64,000 nucleotides of DNA. Origin: Phreatobacter oligotrophus (GTDB taxonomy: Bacteria; Pseudomonadota; Alphaproteobacteria; Rhizobiales; Phreatobacteraceae). Each line of letters begins with the position of its first letter. The first letter of the stretch is position 1. The stretch is taken from contig NZ_PZZL01000003.1 of assembly GCF_003046185.1 (NCBI RefSeq), positions 490,946-554,945 of the forward strand, read 5' to 3'. The notes beneath the pieces were generated by a model. The model saw only the letters and a program-made list of their open reading frames with translations. It was not told where the DNA came from and searched no databases. This document shows positions 8,166 to 17,120 of the stretch, piece by piece. Position numbers and translations under genes: made by a program.

Positions 8166-8981
8166 ATGGCCATTGCCCAGTTTCGTGCGCCGCACGTCGC
8201 CGACGTGACCGATCCGGCCGCTGTGCGCCGGGCCATCCGCCGCGGCGACATCACCGGGCATACGGCGGGCCTCGCGCCCGGCCGCGTCCAGGGCAATCTC
8301 GCCATCCTGCCCAAGGATCTCGCCGCCGATTTCCTGCGCTTCTGCACCCTCAATCCCAAGCCCTGCCCGATCATTGGCCTCTCCGAGCCCGGCGACCCCG
8401 CCGTGCCCTCGCTCGGCGCCGATCTCGACATCCGCACCGACCTGCCGCGCTACCGCGTCTGGAAGGACGGCGTCATGGTCGACGAGCCGACCGACATCCG
8501 CTCCTGGTGGCGCGACGATCTCGTCTCCTTCGTCATCGGCTGCTCCTTCTCCTTCGAGGAGGCGCTGATCCAGGACGGCATCCCCATGCGCCATATCGGC
8601 TGCAACACCACCGTGCCGATGTGGCGGACCAACATCGCCTGCGCGCCGGCCGGCCCCTTCGCCGGGCCGATGGTCGTCTCGATGCGGCCGCTGAAGCCCG
8701 CCGACGCCATCCGCGCCGTGCAGATCACCTCGCGCTTCCCCGCCGTCCACGGCGCGCCGGTCCATCTCGGCCTGCCCGAGCAGATCGGCATTCGCGACAT
8801 CACCAAGCCCGACTACGGCGACCCGGTCGAGGTGAAGCCGGACGAGCTGCCGGTCTTCTGGGCCTGCGGCGTCACTCCCCAGTCGGTCATTGCCGCCGCC
8901 AAGCCGCCCTTCGCCATCACCCACGCGCCGGGCTCCATGCTCGTCACCGACCTCACCAACAGCCGGATCGCCGCCCTGTGA
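8166..8981 (+). CDS. Putative hydro-lyase, DUF1445 / D-glutamate cyclase-like
   Basis: A 271-residue cytoplasmic protein of the DUF1445 family, annotated as putative hydro-lyase; the human homologue DGLUCY is a D-glutamate cyclase. Family segments seen: [48 protein letters not shown] and CGVTPQSV near the end. GGGGGA 6 nt upstream supports the ATG at 8166 over one four codons earlier. It heads a plus-strand operon with a cupin (4-nt overlap) and a tripartite transporter, so it probably acts on the imported acid. The substrate is unknown. Confidence 0.88.
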   Translation: MAIAQFRAPHVADVTDPAAVRRAIRRGDITGHTAGLAPGRVQGNLAILPKDLAADFLRFCTLNPKPCPIIGLSEPGDPAVPSLGADLDIRTDLPRYRVWKDGVMVDEPTDIRSWWRDDLVSFVIGCSFSFEEALIQDGIPMRHIGCNTTVPMWRTNIACAPAGPFAGPMVVSMRPLKPADAIRAVQITSRFPAVHGAPVHLGLPEQIGIRDITKPDYGDPVEVKPDELPVFWACGVTPQSVIAAAKPPFAITHAPGSMLVTDLTNSRIAAL

Positions 8982-9391
8982 CCGCCGCCCCGACGCCGCA
9001 CCCCGGCTTCGGGGCCTTCGGCAAGATCCACCGCGAGTTCTTCGACGCGCTTGGCCCCGAGGGCTGGACGGATGTCGCCGGCTACGCGGGCGTCAGCGAA
9101 AAGATCCTCTCTGGCCAGCTCGATCCCGAGCGCCGCGCCGGCGCCGTCACGCGCCTCGCCCGCTGGCAGCCGGGCGCCGCCGTCGCCACGACCGTGGCGC
9201 ATGACTGGTGCGAGGAGGTCTTCATCGTCTCCGGCTCGCTCCGCATTGGCACGGCCGCTGCAAGGGACCAGTCCACGCGTCTGCCTGCGGGCACCTACGC
9301 CGTGCGCCCGGCGCATGTCGTCCATGGGCCCTTCTTCAGCGACGAGGGCTGCCTGCTGATCGAGTTCATGTACTACCCGCCGACCCCATAA
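8978..9391 (+). CDS. Cupin domain-containing protein
   Basis: A 137-residue single-domain cupin. A beta-barrel core is visible: [20 protein letters not shown] with the metal-binding type His/Glu (H76, E80-E81), [12 protein letters not shown], then [20 protein letters not shown] with the second-motif histidines. Start is a GTG in the overlapping GTGA with the hydro-lyase stop, so translation is coupled. Small cupins beside lyases can be isomerases, sugar-acid enzymes or ligand sensors; I cannot say which. It lies upstream of the TRAP binding protein by 62 nt. Confidence 0.85.
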   Translation: MTAAPTPHPGFGAFGKIHREFFDALGPEGWTDVAGYAGVSEKILSGQLDPERRAGAVTRLARWQPGAAVATTVAHDWCEEVFIVSGSLRIGTAAARDQSTRLPAGTYAVRPAHVVHGPFFSDEGCLLIEFMYYPPTP

Positions 9392-9453
9392 CCAGAACAT
9401 CCAGAGACCGCCGCAACCCCGCCCCCGGGCGGACCCGACGAAGGAGTGACCCG

Positions 9454-10527
9454 ATGTATCGATGGACGACCGCTGCGGCCGTGGCCGCGCTCACGCTCAC
9501 CAGCGCCCTGCCGGTGCTGGCCCAGACCGTGCCGGCCGGGCCGCAGGTCAATGTGCAGATCGTCACCCAGCCGAACCCGACCATGCCGCAGTTCACGCGG
9601 GTCGATCAGCCGCTGCTGCGCGACGGCTTGGCCACCAAGTCGAACGGCCGCATCCGCGTGACGCTCGCCTCCTGGCCCGAGCGCAACCTCAACGGCCCGG
9701 AAATCCTCCGCCTCGTCCGCTCGGGTCAGGTCGATATCGGCGCCGTGCCGCTGAACACGGTGGCGGGCGACGTGCCGCTGCTCGACGTGGTCGATCTCGC
9801 CGGCCTCAACCCGAGCCTTGACCAGGCCCGCAAGGTCGCCGCCGCCATGCTGCCCGAGGCCAACCGGGAGCTGGAGCGCTTCGGCGTCCGCATCCTCGCC
9901 ATGTACCCCTTTGCGGCGCAGGAATTCTTCTGCCGCGGCGAGGTGAAGAGCCTTGCGGACCTGCGCGGCAAGCGCATCCGCACCGGCGGCGGCTCCTCCA
10001 ACGATTTCGTTTCCTCCATCGGCGGCCAGCCGACCGGCATCGGCTTCCCCGAGGTCTATTCGGCGCTGGAGCGCGGCGTCGTCGACTGCGCCATCACCGG
10101 CACCGGCTCGGGCAACTCGGCCCGCTGGTACGAGGTGACCCAGAGCCTCTACGCCCTGCCGCTCTTCTGGTCGGTCTCCGCCTATGTCGTGAACATCCAG
10201 TGGTGGAACCGCCTCGATCCGGCCGTGCGCGCAGCGATGGAAGCGACCATCAAGGAGGTCGAGGAGGCGCAGTGGAAGCTCGGCCTCGAACAGACCGAGG
10301 ACGGCATCTCCTGCAACATCGGCGACCGCGCCAACTGCAAGCTCGGCCGGGTGCCCGACGCCAATCCGATGCGGGTCTTCCGCCCGGTGGACGCCGACAC
10401 CGCGGTGATGCGCGCGACGCTGACCTCGACCATCCTGCCGAACTGGGTGAAGCGCTGCGGCGACCGCTGCGGCGAGGTCTATAACCGCGTCGTCGCGCCG
10501 ATCACCGGCGTGCGCTTCGGCAACTGA
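9454..10527 (+). CDS. TRAP transporter substrate-binding protein (DctP family)
   Basis: Periplasmic solute receptor of a tripartite ATP-independent periplasmic transporter. It has 357 residues with a signal peptide (MYRWTTAAAVAALTLTSALP, cleavage after VLAQ) and DctP-family features: LRDGLATKSNGRIRVTLAS, IGAVPLNTVAGDVPLLDV, and the ligand-arginine region LRGKRIRTGGGSSNDFV. Start ATG at 9454 has GAAGGAG upstream. Cysteine pairs near the C-terminus (CNIGDRANC, CGDRC) could form disulfides in the periplasm. A strong hairpin follows before the permease genes. The ligand is likely a carboxylate, by family. Confidence 0.93.
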   Translation: MYRWTTAAAVAALTLTSALPVLAQTVPAGPQVNVQIVTQPNPTMPQFTRVDQPLLRDGLATKSNGRIRVTLASWPERNLNGPEILRLVRSGQVDIGAVPLNTVAGDVPLLDVVDLAGLNPSLDQARKVAAAMLPEANRELERFGVRILAMYPFAAQEFFCRGEVKSLADLRGKRIRTGGGSSNDFVSSIGGQPTGIGFPEVYSALERGVVDCAITGTGSGNSARWYEVTQSLYALPLFWSVSAYVVNIQWWNRLDPAVRAAMEATIKEVEEAQWKLGLEQTEDGISCNIGDRANCKLGRVPDANPMRVFRPVDADTAVMRATLTSTILPNWVKRCGDRCGEVYNRVVAPITGVRFGN

Positions 10528-10538
10528 CCCGATGCGGC

Positions 10539-10564
10539 CCGGCGCGGGTGGGGACCCGCGCCGG
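10539..10564 (+). promoter_or_regulatory. Intra-operon stem-loop between TRAP receptor and permeases
   Basis: Perfect 11-bp stem CCGGCGCGGGT/ACCCGCGCCGG with a GGGG loop, 11 nt after the receptor stop, with no U-tract. Such hairpins commonly stabilise the upstream mRNA and reduce permease expression relative to the receptor. Confidence 0.6.
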
Positions 10565-10661
10565 AGCCGGTTTAAGTGCTTTTGATCACGACACCGATGG
10601 ATGCCGGCGCGATCATCGCGCCGGGACGGGCGGGCCATTTGCCGGCCGTGAGGGAACTGTC

Positions 10662-11300
10662 ATGCTGAACACGCTGATTGATGCCGCGGGGATGGGCCGA
10701 AGGGCCGTCGCCCGGATCGGCACCCTGATGGGCTATGTCGCGGGCTGGGGCTTTCTCGCCATCTCCGCGCTTATCACCTTCGACGTGCTGGGCCGCCGCT
10801 TCTTCGGCATCTCCACCCAGGCCACCACCGAATTGTCGGGCTATGCGCTGGCCTTCGGCATGGCCTGGGGCCTCGCCCACACGCTCTCCATGCGCGCCCA
10901 TGTGCGCATCGACGTGGTGGTGAACCTCTTTCCCCCGCGCATTCGCCAGTGGCTGCACCTAACGAGCCTCGGCTTCCTCGGCGTGCTCACCGGCTACCTC
11001 TTCTACGGGGCGTGGACGCTGGTGGAGGAGTCCATGCTGTTCAACGCCACTGACATCAGCGTCATCCGCACGCCGCTGGCCATCCCGCAGGGGCTCTGGG
11101 CGGCCGGCATCGGCGTCTTCTTCGTCCTCATCATCGCGCTCTTCGTCGAGGCGCTGCTGCTTGTCCTCGCCGGCCGCACCGGCGAGGCCGAGGCCCTGCT
11201 TACCAGCCGCACCTACCAGGAGGAGGTCGCCGAAGCGCTCGAAGCCGTCGGCGAGCCCGTTCCCGAATCCACCACCGCCAGCCCCGAGGTGAAGCCGTGA
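10662..11300 (+). CDS. TRAP transporter small permease subunit (DctQ family)
   Basis: A 212-residue inner-membrane protein with about four hydrophobic segments: YVAGWGFLAISALITFDVLG, LSGYALAFGMAWGLAHTL, LTSLGFLGVLTGYLFYGAW and AAGIGVFFVLIIALFVEALL. The conserved DVLGRRFF after helix 1 and AHVRIDVV after helix 2 are DctQ signatures. It partners DctM as the accessory subunit. The GTGA junction with the next gene gives a 4-nt overlap. Confidence 0.93.
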   Translation: MLNTLIDAAGMGRRAVARIGTLMGYVAGWGFLAISALITFDVLGRRFFGISTQATTELSGYALAFGMAWGLAHTLSMRAHVRIDVVVNLFPPRIRQWLHLTSLGFLGVLTGYLFYGAWTLVEESMLFNATDISVIRTPLAIPQGLWAAGIGVFFVLIIALFVEALLLVLAGRTGEAEALLTSRTYQEEVAEALEAVGEPVPESTTASPEVKP

Positions 11301-12673
11301 TCGCCGTCGTCTTCCTCCTCATCCTCGTCGGCATCATGGTCGGCATGAGCTTCACCGGCTATGCGCCGTCGGGCGAGCTCATGGGCGAGGTCCTGCTCCT
11401 CGTCGGCCTGTTCATCGTCTTCTTCGGCATGGGCATCTATGTCGGCGCCGCCCTCGGCGTCCTCGGCCTCATCGTCGGCTATGCCTTCTCCGACCGGCCC
11501 TTTTGGCTGTTCATCGGCCAGACGATCTGGAACCCGTCCTCGTCCTTCGTCCTCGTGGCCGTGCCGCTCTTCCTGCTGATGGGCGAGATCCTCCTGCGCG
11601 CCGGCCTCTCCGACCGGCTCTACAAGACGCTGAACATCTGGCTGAACCGCATGCCGGGCGGCCTCCTCCACACCAACATCGCCGCATCCGGCGTCTTCTC
11701 GGCCATCTCCGGGTCGTCGGTCGCCACCGCCGCCACCATGGGCTCGGTGGCGCTGCCCTTCTTCCAGGGCAAGCCCTACGACCCGAAGATGGTGCTGGGA
11801 TCGCTCGCCGCTGGCGGTGCGCTGGGCAACCTCATCCCGCCCGGCATCACCTTCATCATCTACGGCCTCATCACCGAGACCTCGGTCGGCGCGCTCTATG
11901 TCGCCGCCATCGGCCCGAGCATCCTCGTCGTCGCCCTCTTCATCGCCATCATCCTCTTCAAGGCCAAGACCGCTGCACCGCGCGATCCCGACGGGCCGCG
12001 CTATACATGGGGCGAGAAGTTCCGCAGCCTCGTGGACCTCACTCCCACCGCCATCCTCATCCTCATCGTGCTCGGCACGATCTATGGGGGCCTCGCCACC
12101 GCGACGGAATCGGCGGCGCTCGGCGTCATCGCCGCCATCGTGCTCGCCGCCTTCGACGGCAAGCTGTCCTTCAAGATGCTGAACGACTCGGCCGAGGCCA
12201 CCGCGCGCAACACGGCGCTCATCGGCCTCATCCTCTTCGGCGCCTATCTCCTGAACTATGTTTTCACCGCCCTCGGCGTGCCGCAGGCCCTCGCCAAGCT
12301 CGTCTCCGAGATGCCGCTGCCGCCCTGGGCGATCATGCTGCTGATCATCGGCTTCTACCTGGCGCTCGGCACCTTCATGGAGGGCTTCTCCATGATGATC
12401 ACCACGATTCCGGTGATCTTCCCCGTGGTGCAGGCGCTCGGCTACGACCCGATCTGGTTCGGCGTCATCGTCGTCATGCTGGTGGAGATCGCGCTGATCT
12501 CGCCACCCGACGGCACGGTGCTCTACGTGCTGCAGGGCATGCGCAAGGATGGCGGCCCCATCACCGACGTCTTCTCCGGCGTGCTGCCCTTCATGCTCGT
12601 CTACATCCTCGCCGTGGGGATCCTGATGGTCTTTCCCTCCATCGCCCTGTGGCTGCCGAGCGTGATGCGCTGA
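11297..12673 (+). CDS. TRAP transporter large permease subunit (DctM family)
   Basis: The 458-residue transport subunit, an elevator-type sodium-coupled importer with about 11-12 membrane segments. DctM-like motifs include GIYVGAALGVLGL, VAVPLFLLMGEILLRAGLSD, ASGVFSAISGSSVATAATMG and GNLIPPGITFIIYGLITETS. It begins with GTG overlapping the DctQ stop. It is the last gene of the LysR-controlled operon; no terminator is obvious in the 240 nt after it. Confidence 0.94.
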   Translation: MIAVVFLLILVGIMVGMSFTGYAPSGELMGEVLLLVGLFIVFFGMGIYVGAALGVLGLIVGYAFSDRPFWLFIGQTIWNPSSSFVLVAVPLFLLMGEILLRAGLSDRLYKTLNIWLNRMPGGLLHTNIAASGVFSAISGSSVATAATMGSVALPFFQGKPYDPKMVLGSLAAGGALGNLIPPGITFIIYGLITETSVGALYVAAIGPSILVVALFIAIILFKAKTAAPRDPDGPRYTWGEKFRSLVDLTPTAILILIVLGTIYGGLATATESAALGVIAAIVLAAFDGKLSFKMLNDSAEATARNTALIGLILFGAYLLNYVFTALGVPQALAKLVSEMPLPPWAIMLLIIGFYLALGTFMEGFSMMITTIPVIFPVVQALGYDPIWFGVIVVMLVEIALISPPDGTVLYVLQGMRKDGGPITDVFSGVLPFMLVYILAVGILMVFPSIALWLPSVMR

Positions 12674-12916
12674 CGGGGAGAACGGCCTTCGCAATCGGTT
12701 CAGATTGCGTTCAGTTGCCAGGGCCCATCACAGGGGCCTCACGACCGTCGGGGCGTCGGGGCCAGCTGCCGAAGTTCACCCTGCGCGAGGAATCGCGCCG
12801 CGGTGGCTTTATTCGACAGGAAAGCCTCGCTATAGCTCCGTCCCGGTTGATTTTCAGCGGATGACGGCCAGGCTGTGCCACAGGGTGCGGCCGGCCCAAG
12901 GGACGAAAGTTCGGAC

Positions 12917-15082
12917 ATGACGCGAGTCGCGATTATCGGTGGCGGGCCGGGTGGGCTCTTCACCAACTACCTGCTGGACCGCTTCTGTGACGGCCTCTTC
13001 ACGGCCACCCTCTTCGAGGCTTCCGACCGGCTCGGCGGCAAGGTCGCCACCGACAGCTTCGAGAAGGGCAACTCGCTCTTCGAGCGCGGCGTGGCGGAGT
13101 TCTACGACTACTCCCATTTCGGCCCCGACCCGCTGAAGCGCATCATCACCGAGGTCTTCGGGCACGAGGTCGTGCCGATGGACGGCAAGGGCGTCATCCT
13201 CGACGGCAAGGTCCTCAACACCCGCCGGGACATCAAGAAGCATTTCGGCGAGGCGACCGCCAAGGCGATCGACGATTTCCACGCCAAGTGCCACGAGCTC
13301 TGCTCGCCCGATGAGTACTACGAGGGCTATTCCGGCGACGACAACAAGCACCCCTGGGGCGGCAAGACCTTCCGCGAGGTGCTCGACGAAATCCCGGACG
13401 AGATGGCCCGCAAATATATCGAGGTCGCCTCGCGCTCGGACGTCGCCACCGAGGCCCAGCTCACCAACGCGCTGAACGGCCTGAAGAACGTCCTCATGGA
13501 CGATCCGAAGTACCTGCGCCTCTATTCCATCGTCGGCGGCAACGAGAAGCTCATCGAGGGTCTCGCCGAGCGCATCTCCGCCAAGGTGATGCTGGAGAGC
13601 CGCGTCTCGAAGATCCGCCGCAACGAGGGCGGCACCTACACGCTCACCGTCCGCCGCAAGGGCCGCGACGAGACGCATGAGTTCGACCACGTGGTCGTCG
13701 CCGTTCCGAACTACTGGGTCAGCCAGATCGAGTTCGAGGGCCGCGAGGAGCGCATGGCGATCCAGGCGCACCAGGCCCGCTACGACAATCCGGCCCACTA
13801 CCTGCGCGTCACCATCCAGTTCAAGAAGCCGTTCTGGACCGAGACCTTCCAGGGCCACTACGTGATGACGGACGCCTTCGGCGGCTGCTGCATCTACGAC
13901 GAGACGGCGCGCCATCCCTCCAAGCACGGCGTCCTCGGCTGGCTCATCCCGGCGAGCCAGGCGCTTGCCCTGTCCAACCTCGACGACGAGCGCCTCGTGC
14001 AGCTCGCCCTCGACTCGCTGCCCGCCGAGCTCATCGCCACGGCGAAGAAGCAGATGATGGATGCCAAGGTCCAGCGCTGGGTCGGCACCATTTCCGGCCT
14101 GCCGGGCGGCCATCCCACCCTGTCGCTGCGCGAGCGTCACCAGCCCGACGGCAAGGTGCTGCCGAACCTCTATCTCGTCGGCGACTACCTCTTCGATTCG
14201 ACGGTGAACGGCGCCTATGACAGCGCCAATTTCGTCGTCGACATGATGATGGGCAAGCTGCGCGGCGCCGCCTATTCCGGCGCCCGCAAGAAGGCCGACC
14301 TCGAGAAGCAGAAGGGCGTCATCGAGGAGGGCTTCGTCGAGTCGACCCTCACCGACGACTACCACGACGAATATGCCGTCGGCCTCTCCTACGAGGAGAG
14401 CTTCCGCGAGTATTTCGACGAGCAGTACAACGCCGATCTCTACCAGTGCATCTTCGGCATCAAGCCGCCCTACACCCTGCTCGACGTGGGCTCGGCCTCG
14501 GGCCTGACGCTGAAGTGCTTCGCCGACATCGGCATCGACGCTTGGGGCATCGAGAACTCGCGCCACGTCCATTCCCAGACGCCGAAGGAGTGGCTGCACC
14601 GCAACCTGCTCGGCGACGTGACGAACCTGCCCTTCGAGGACCAGTCCTTCGACGTCATCTACGACACGTGCCTGTGCTACGTGCCGGAGGAGCTGATCGA
14701 CAAGGCCATCCAGGAGCTCTACCGCGTCACCCGCATCGGCATCTTCTTCGGCGGCATCACCGCCGACATGACCCGCGAGGTGATCGAGTATCACGACGTC
14801 TTCGACGGCGTCCTGACGCTGGAGACGACCTGGCAGTGGTCCGAGCGCTTCCAGAAGCATGGCTGGCGCCCGGCCGTCCATGACCAGAAGATCCTCAAGA
14901 AGGCCTGGAAGATCGAGTGCGACGCCAACGAGGGCGACTTCCCCTGGTATCCGGACATGGAGACCATGCGCTACTGCTTCTACGCCAAGCCGGACGCCGC
15001 CCAGTGGGTGGAGAAGCTGATGGCCGGCCGCGAGAAGGGGCCGACCTCCAAGCTGCGGCTGGTGGCCGGCGGCAAGCGCTGA
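12917..15082 (+). CDS. FAD-dependent amine oxidase-like / SAM methyltransferase fusion protein
   Basis: A 721-residue cytoplasmic protein with two enzyme domains. Residues 1 to about 460 are an FAD-dependent amine-oxidase/protoporphyrinogen-oxidase-like domain: dinucleotide fold VAIIGGGPGGL (4-14), FEASDRLGGKV, and the C-terminal FAD segment LYLVGDYLFDSTVNGAYDSA. Residues about 500-721 are a class I methyltransferase: motif I LLDVGSASG (about 519), acidic strand-2 end WGIENSRH, and LPFEDQSFDVIYD (about 570). The link is charged and probably helical. An ATG upstream (12875) is less likely because homology begins at 12917. A terminator follows. Substrate unknown; the pairing suggests oxidation plus methylation of one amine-containing molecule (inference). 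Confidence 0.85.
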   Translation: MTRVAIIGGGPGGLFTNYLLDRFCDGLFTATLFEASDRLGGKVATDSFEKGNSLFERGVAEFYDYSHFGPDPLKRIITEVFGHEVVPMDGKGVILDGKVLNTRRDIKKHFGEATAKAIDDFHAKCHELCSPDEYYEGYSGDDNKHPWGGKTFREVLDEIPDEMARKYIEVASRSDVATEAQLTNALNGLKNVLMDDPKYLRLYSIVGGNEKLIEGLAERISAKVMLESRVSKIRRNEGGTYTLTVRRKGRDETHEFDHVVVAVPNYWVSQIEFEGREERMAIQAHQARYDNPAHYLRVTIQFKKPFWTETFQGHYVMTDAFGGCCIYDETARHPSKHGVLGWLIPASQALALSNLDDERLVQLALDSLPAELIATAKKQMMDAKVQRWVGTISGLPGGHPTLSLRERHQPDGKVLPNLYLVGDYLFDSTVNGAYDSANFVVDMMMGKLRGAAYSGARKKADLEKQKGVIEEGFVESTLTDDYHDEYAVGLSYEESFREYFDEQYNADLYQCIFGIKPPYTLLDVGSASGLTLKCFADIGIDAWGIENSRHVHSQTPKEWLHRNLLGDVTNLPFEDQSFDVIYDTCLCYVPEELIDKAIQELYRVTRIGIFFGGITADMTREVIEYHDVFDGVLTLETTWQWSERFQKHGWRPAVHDQKILKKAWKIECDANEGDFPWYPDMETMRYCFYAKPDAAQWVEKLMAGREKGPTSKLRLVAGGKR

Positions 15083-15109
15083 GCCTCTTTGGCCGACGAC
15101 ATCCGAGAA

Positions 15110-15135
15110 AGCCGGGCCATGAGCCCGGCTTTTTT
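15110..15135 (+). terminator. Rho-independent terminator after the fusion gene
   Basis: AGCCGGGC/GCCCGGCT stem with a CATGA loop, followed by TTTTTT (15130-15135). It separates the fusion gene from the ABC exporter transcriptionally. Confidence 0.9.
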
Positions 15136-15275
15136 GCATCGCGCTTTTGGTCCCCGGCGGGCCTCGAGCGCGATTTTCGGATGCATCCTGTGACAGAATG
15201 CGGCATGAGGATGAGCCGACAGGCAGCCGGGCCCCTCCGGCGGCGCCCGGCCCCGTACCGACCCCAAGACCCGTC

Positions 15276-17120
15276 ATGAGCCAGGACAAGAACTACGTCG
15301 AGCCCGTCGACGAGGATGACGAGGAGGAGGAAGAGGACGTCAGTGCCGATGATCTTCGGCTCATGGCCCGTTTCCTGGCGCCCTTCGCCGCGCCCTACAA
15401 GACAACCATCGCCATTCTCGTCGTCCTGATCCTGACCGAGGCGGCCCTCAACTTCTCCTTCCCGCTCGTCACCCAGTACCTGATCGACGAGGGCCTGATC
15501 AAAAAGGAGTGGCGGGCGCTCCTGAACTCCCTGATGTTCATGGGCATTGCCGCGATTGCCGTCTCGGGCGTCGCCCTGCTCGCCGATTTCGTCTACACGC
15601 GCCTCTTCGCCGACATCACGCGCGACATCCGCCAGCGCCTCTTCGACCATGTCCAGTCGATGTCGATGCCCTTCTTCCACACCACGCCGACCGGCACGGT
15701 GCTCTCGCGATTCTCGGGCGACCTCGTGGCGCTCGAGGCGGCCCTCGTCGCCTTCGTGCCGGGCTTCGTCATGCCCTTCATGGAGGTCATCTACGCCACG
15801 ATCCTGATGTTCATGTTCGACATCTGGCTCGGGCTGATCGCCTCCCTCGTCTTCCCGATGATCCTGTGGTGGCCGCGCATCTTCGCCCGCAAGGCCTTCC
15901 TCTTCGCCTATGAGAAGCGCCAGACCGAGGGCCGCCTCATGACCGCGGTGCAGGAGAACGTCTCGGCCCAGCCGGTCATCAAGGCCTTCGGCATGGTCGG
16001 CCGGGCGCGCCTCGCCTTCGCCGGCATCAACGGCGTCTGGGTCGGGGTTGCCCGCCGCACCAACTTCTCCTCGGCGCTGGTGGAGCGCACCGCCCAGACC
16101 GGCCTCTATGTCATCCACATCGCCGTCTTCGCGCTCGGCGCCTACTGGGCCTTCACCGACCGCATCACGGTGGGCACGATCATCGCCTTCGAGGGCGTGT
16201 TCCTCTCCATGGGCTATGCGCTCACCAACGTGACGCAATATGTGCCGACGCTGGCCCAGGCGGCCGGCTCCATCCGCCACCTCGACGACCTGCTGGCGGT
16301 GAAGCCGACCATGGTCGATGCCCCCGATGCCGGCACGCTCGCCCCCTTCGAGCGCGAGATCGTCTTCGACAACGTCGCCTTCTCCTATCCGGGCTCGTCG
16401 TTCCGCACGGAGCAGCTCGCGGTCACCGTACCCAAGGGGTCCTTCCTCGGCATTGTCGGTCCCTCGGGCTCGGGAAAAAGCACCTTCCTCAACCTGCTGA
16501 TGCGCTTCTACGACCCGGTCGAGGGGCGGGTGACCATCGATGGCACGGACATCCGCACCGTCACCCAGGCCTCGCTGCGCGCCCAGATGGCGGTGGTGTT
16601 CCAGGAAAGCTTCCTGTTCAATACCTCCATCGCCGAGAACATCCGCATGGCCTATCCGGACGCGACGATGGAGGACATCATCGCCGCCGCCAAGCAGGCC
16701 GAGGTCCATGACTTCATCGCCGCCCTGCCGCAGGGCTACGACACCACGGTGGGCGAGCGCGGCGGCCAGCTCTCCGGCGGCCAGCGCCAGCGGGTCGCCA
16801 TCGCCCGCGCCCTGGTGCGCAACCCGGCCGTCCTGATCCTCGACGAGGCGACCAGCGCCCTCGACGCCGAGACGGAATCAAAGCTCAACGAGACCCTGCG
16901 CCGCATCGCCGAGACCCGCACCGTGGTCTCGGTCACGCACCGGCTGGGCAGCGTCGTCACGGCCGACCGCATCATCGTGCTGGACCACGGCCATATTGCC
17001 GAGACCGGCACCCATGACGAGCTGCTGCGCGCCGGGGGCCTTTACGCCACCATGTGGTCGCGCCAGCAATCGGCCCGCAAGGCTGTGGCCGCGGTCGAGG
17101 ACGACGAGGACGACGAGTGA
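15276..17120 (+). CDS. ABC transporter, fused permease-ATPase exporter half
   Basis: A 614-residue half-transporter that should act as a homodimer. The N-terminal 25 residues are strongly acidic (DEDDEEEEEDVSADD). Six membrane helices follow, starting near TTIAILVVLILTEAALNF. The ATPase domain has Walker A VGPSGSGKST (about 394-403), Q-loop VVFQESFLF, signature LSGGQRQRVAIARA, Walker B VLILDEATSALD and the H-loop VSVTHRL. The C-terminus is again acidic (EDDEDDE). Type IV exporters of this kind move lipids, peptides or small products outward. It lies downstream of the FAD-methyltransferase fusion but after a terminator, so a joint role is only a suggestion. Confidence 0.9.
   Translation: MSQDKNYVEPVDEDDEEEEEDVSADDLRLMARFLAPFAAPYKTTIAILVVLILTEAALNFSFPLVTQYLIDEGLIKKEWRALLNSLMFMGIAAIAVSGVALLADFVYTRLFADITRDIRQRLFDHVQSMSMPFFHTTPTGTVLSRFSGDLVALEAALVAFVPGFVMPFMEVIYATILMFMFDIWLGLIASLVFPMILWWPRIFARKAFLFAYEKRQTEGRLMTAVQENVSAQPVIKAFGMVGRARLAFAGINGVWVGVARRTNFSSALVERTAQTGLYVIHIAVFALGAYWAFTDRITVGTIIAFEGVFLSMGYALTNVTQYVPTLAQAAGSIRHLDDLLAVKPTMVDAPDAGTLAPFEREIVFDNVAFSYPGSSFRTEQLAVTVPKGSFLGIVGPSGSGKSTFLNLLMRFYDPVEGRVTIDGTDIRTVTQASLRAQMAVVFQESFLFNTSIAENIRMAYPDATMEDIIAAAKQAEVHDFIAALPQGYDTTVGERGGQLSGGQRQRVAIARALVRNPAVLILDEATSALDAETESKLNETLRRIAETRTVVSVTHRLGSVVTADRIIVLDHGHIAETGTHDELLRAGGLYATMWSRQQSARKAVAAVEDDEDDE

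Noticed and set aside
7146..8924. LysR protein with a 300-residue N-terminal extension
   Set aside because: The added part is antisense to the hydro-lyase gene; HTH homology begins at 8027.
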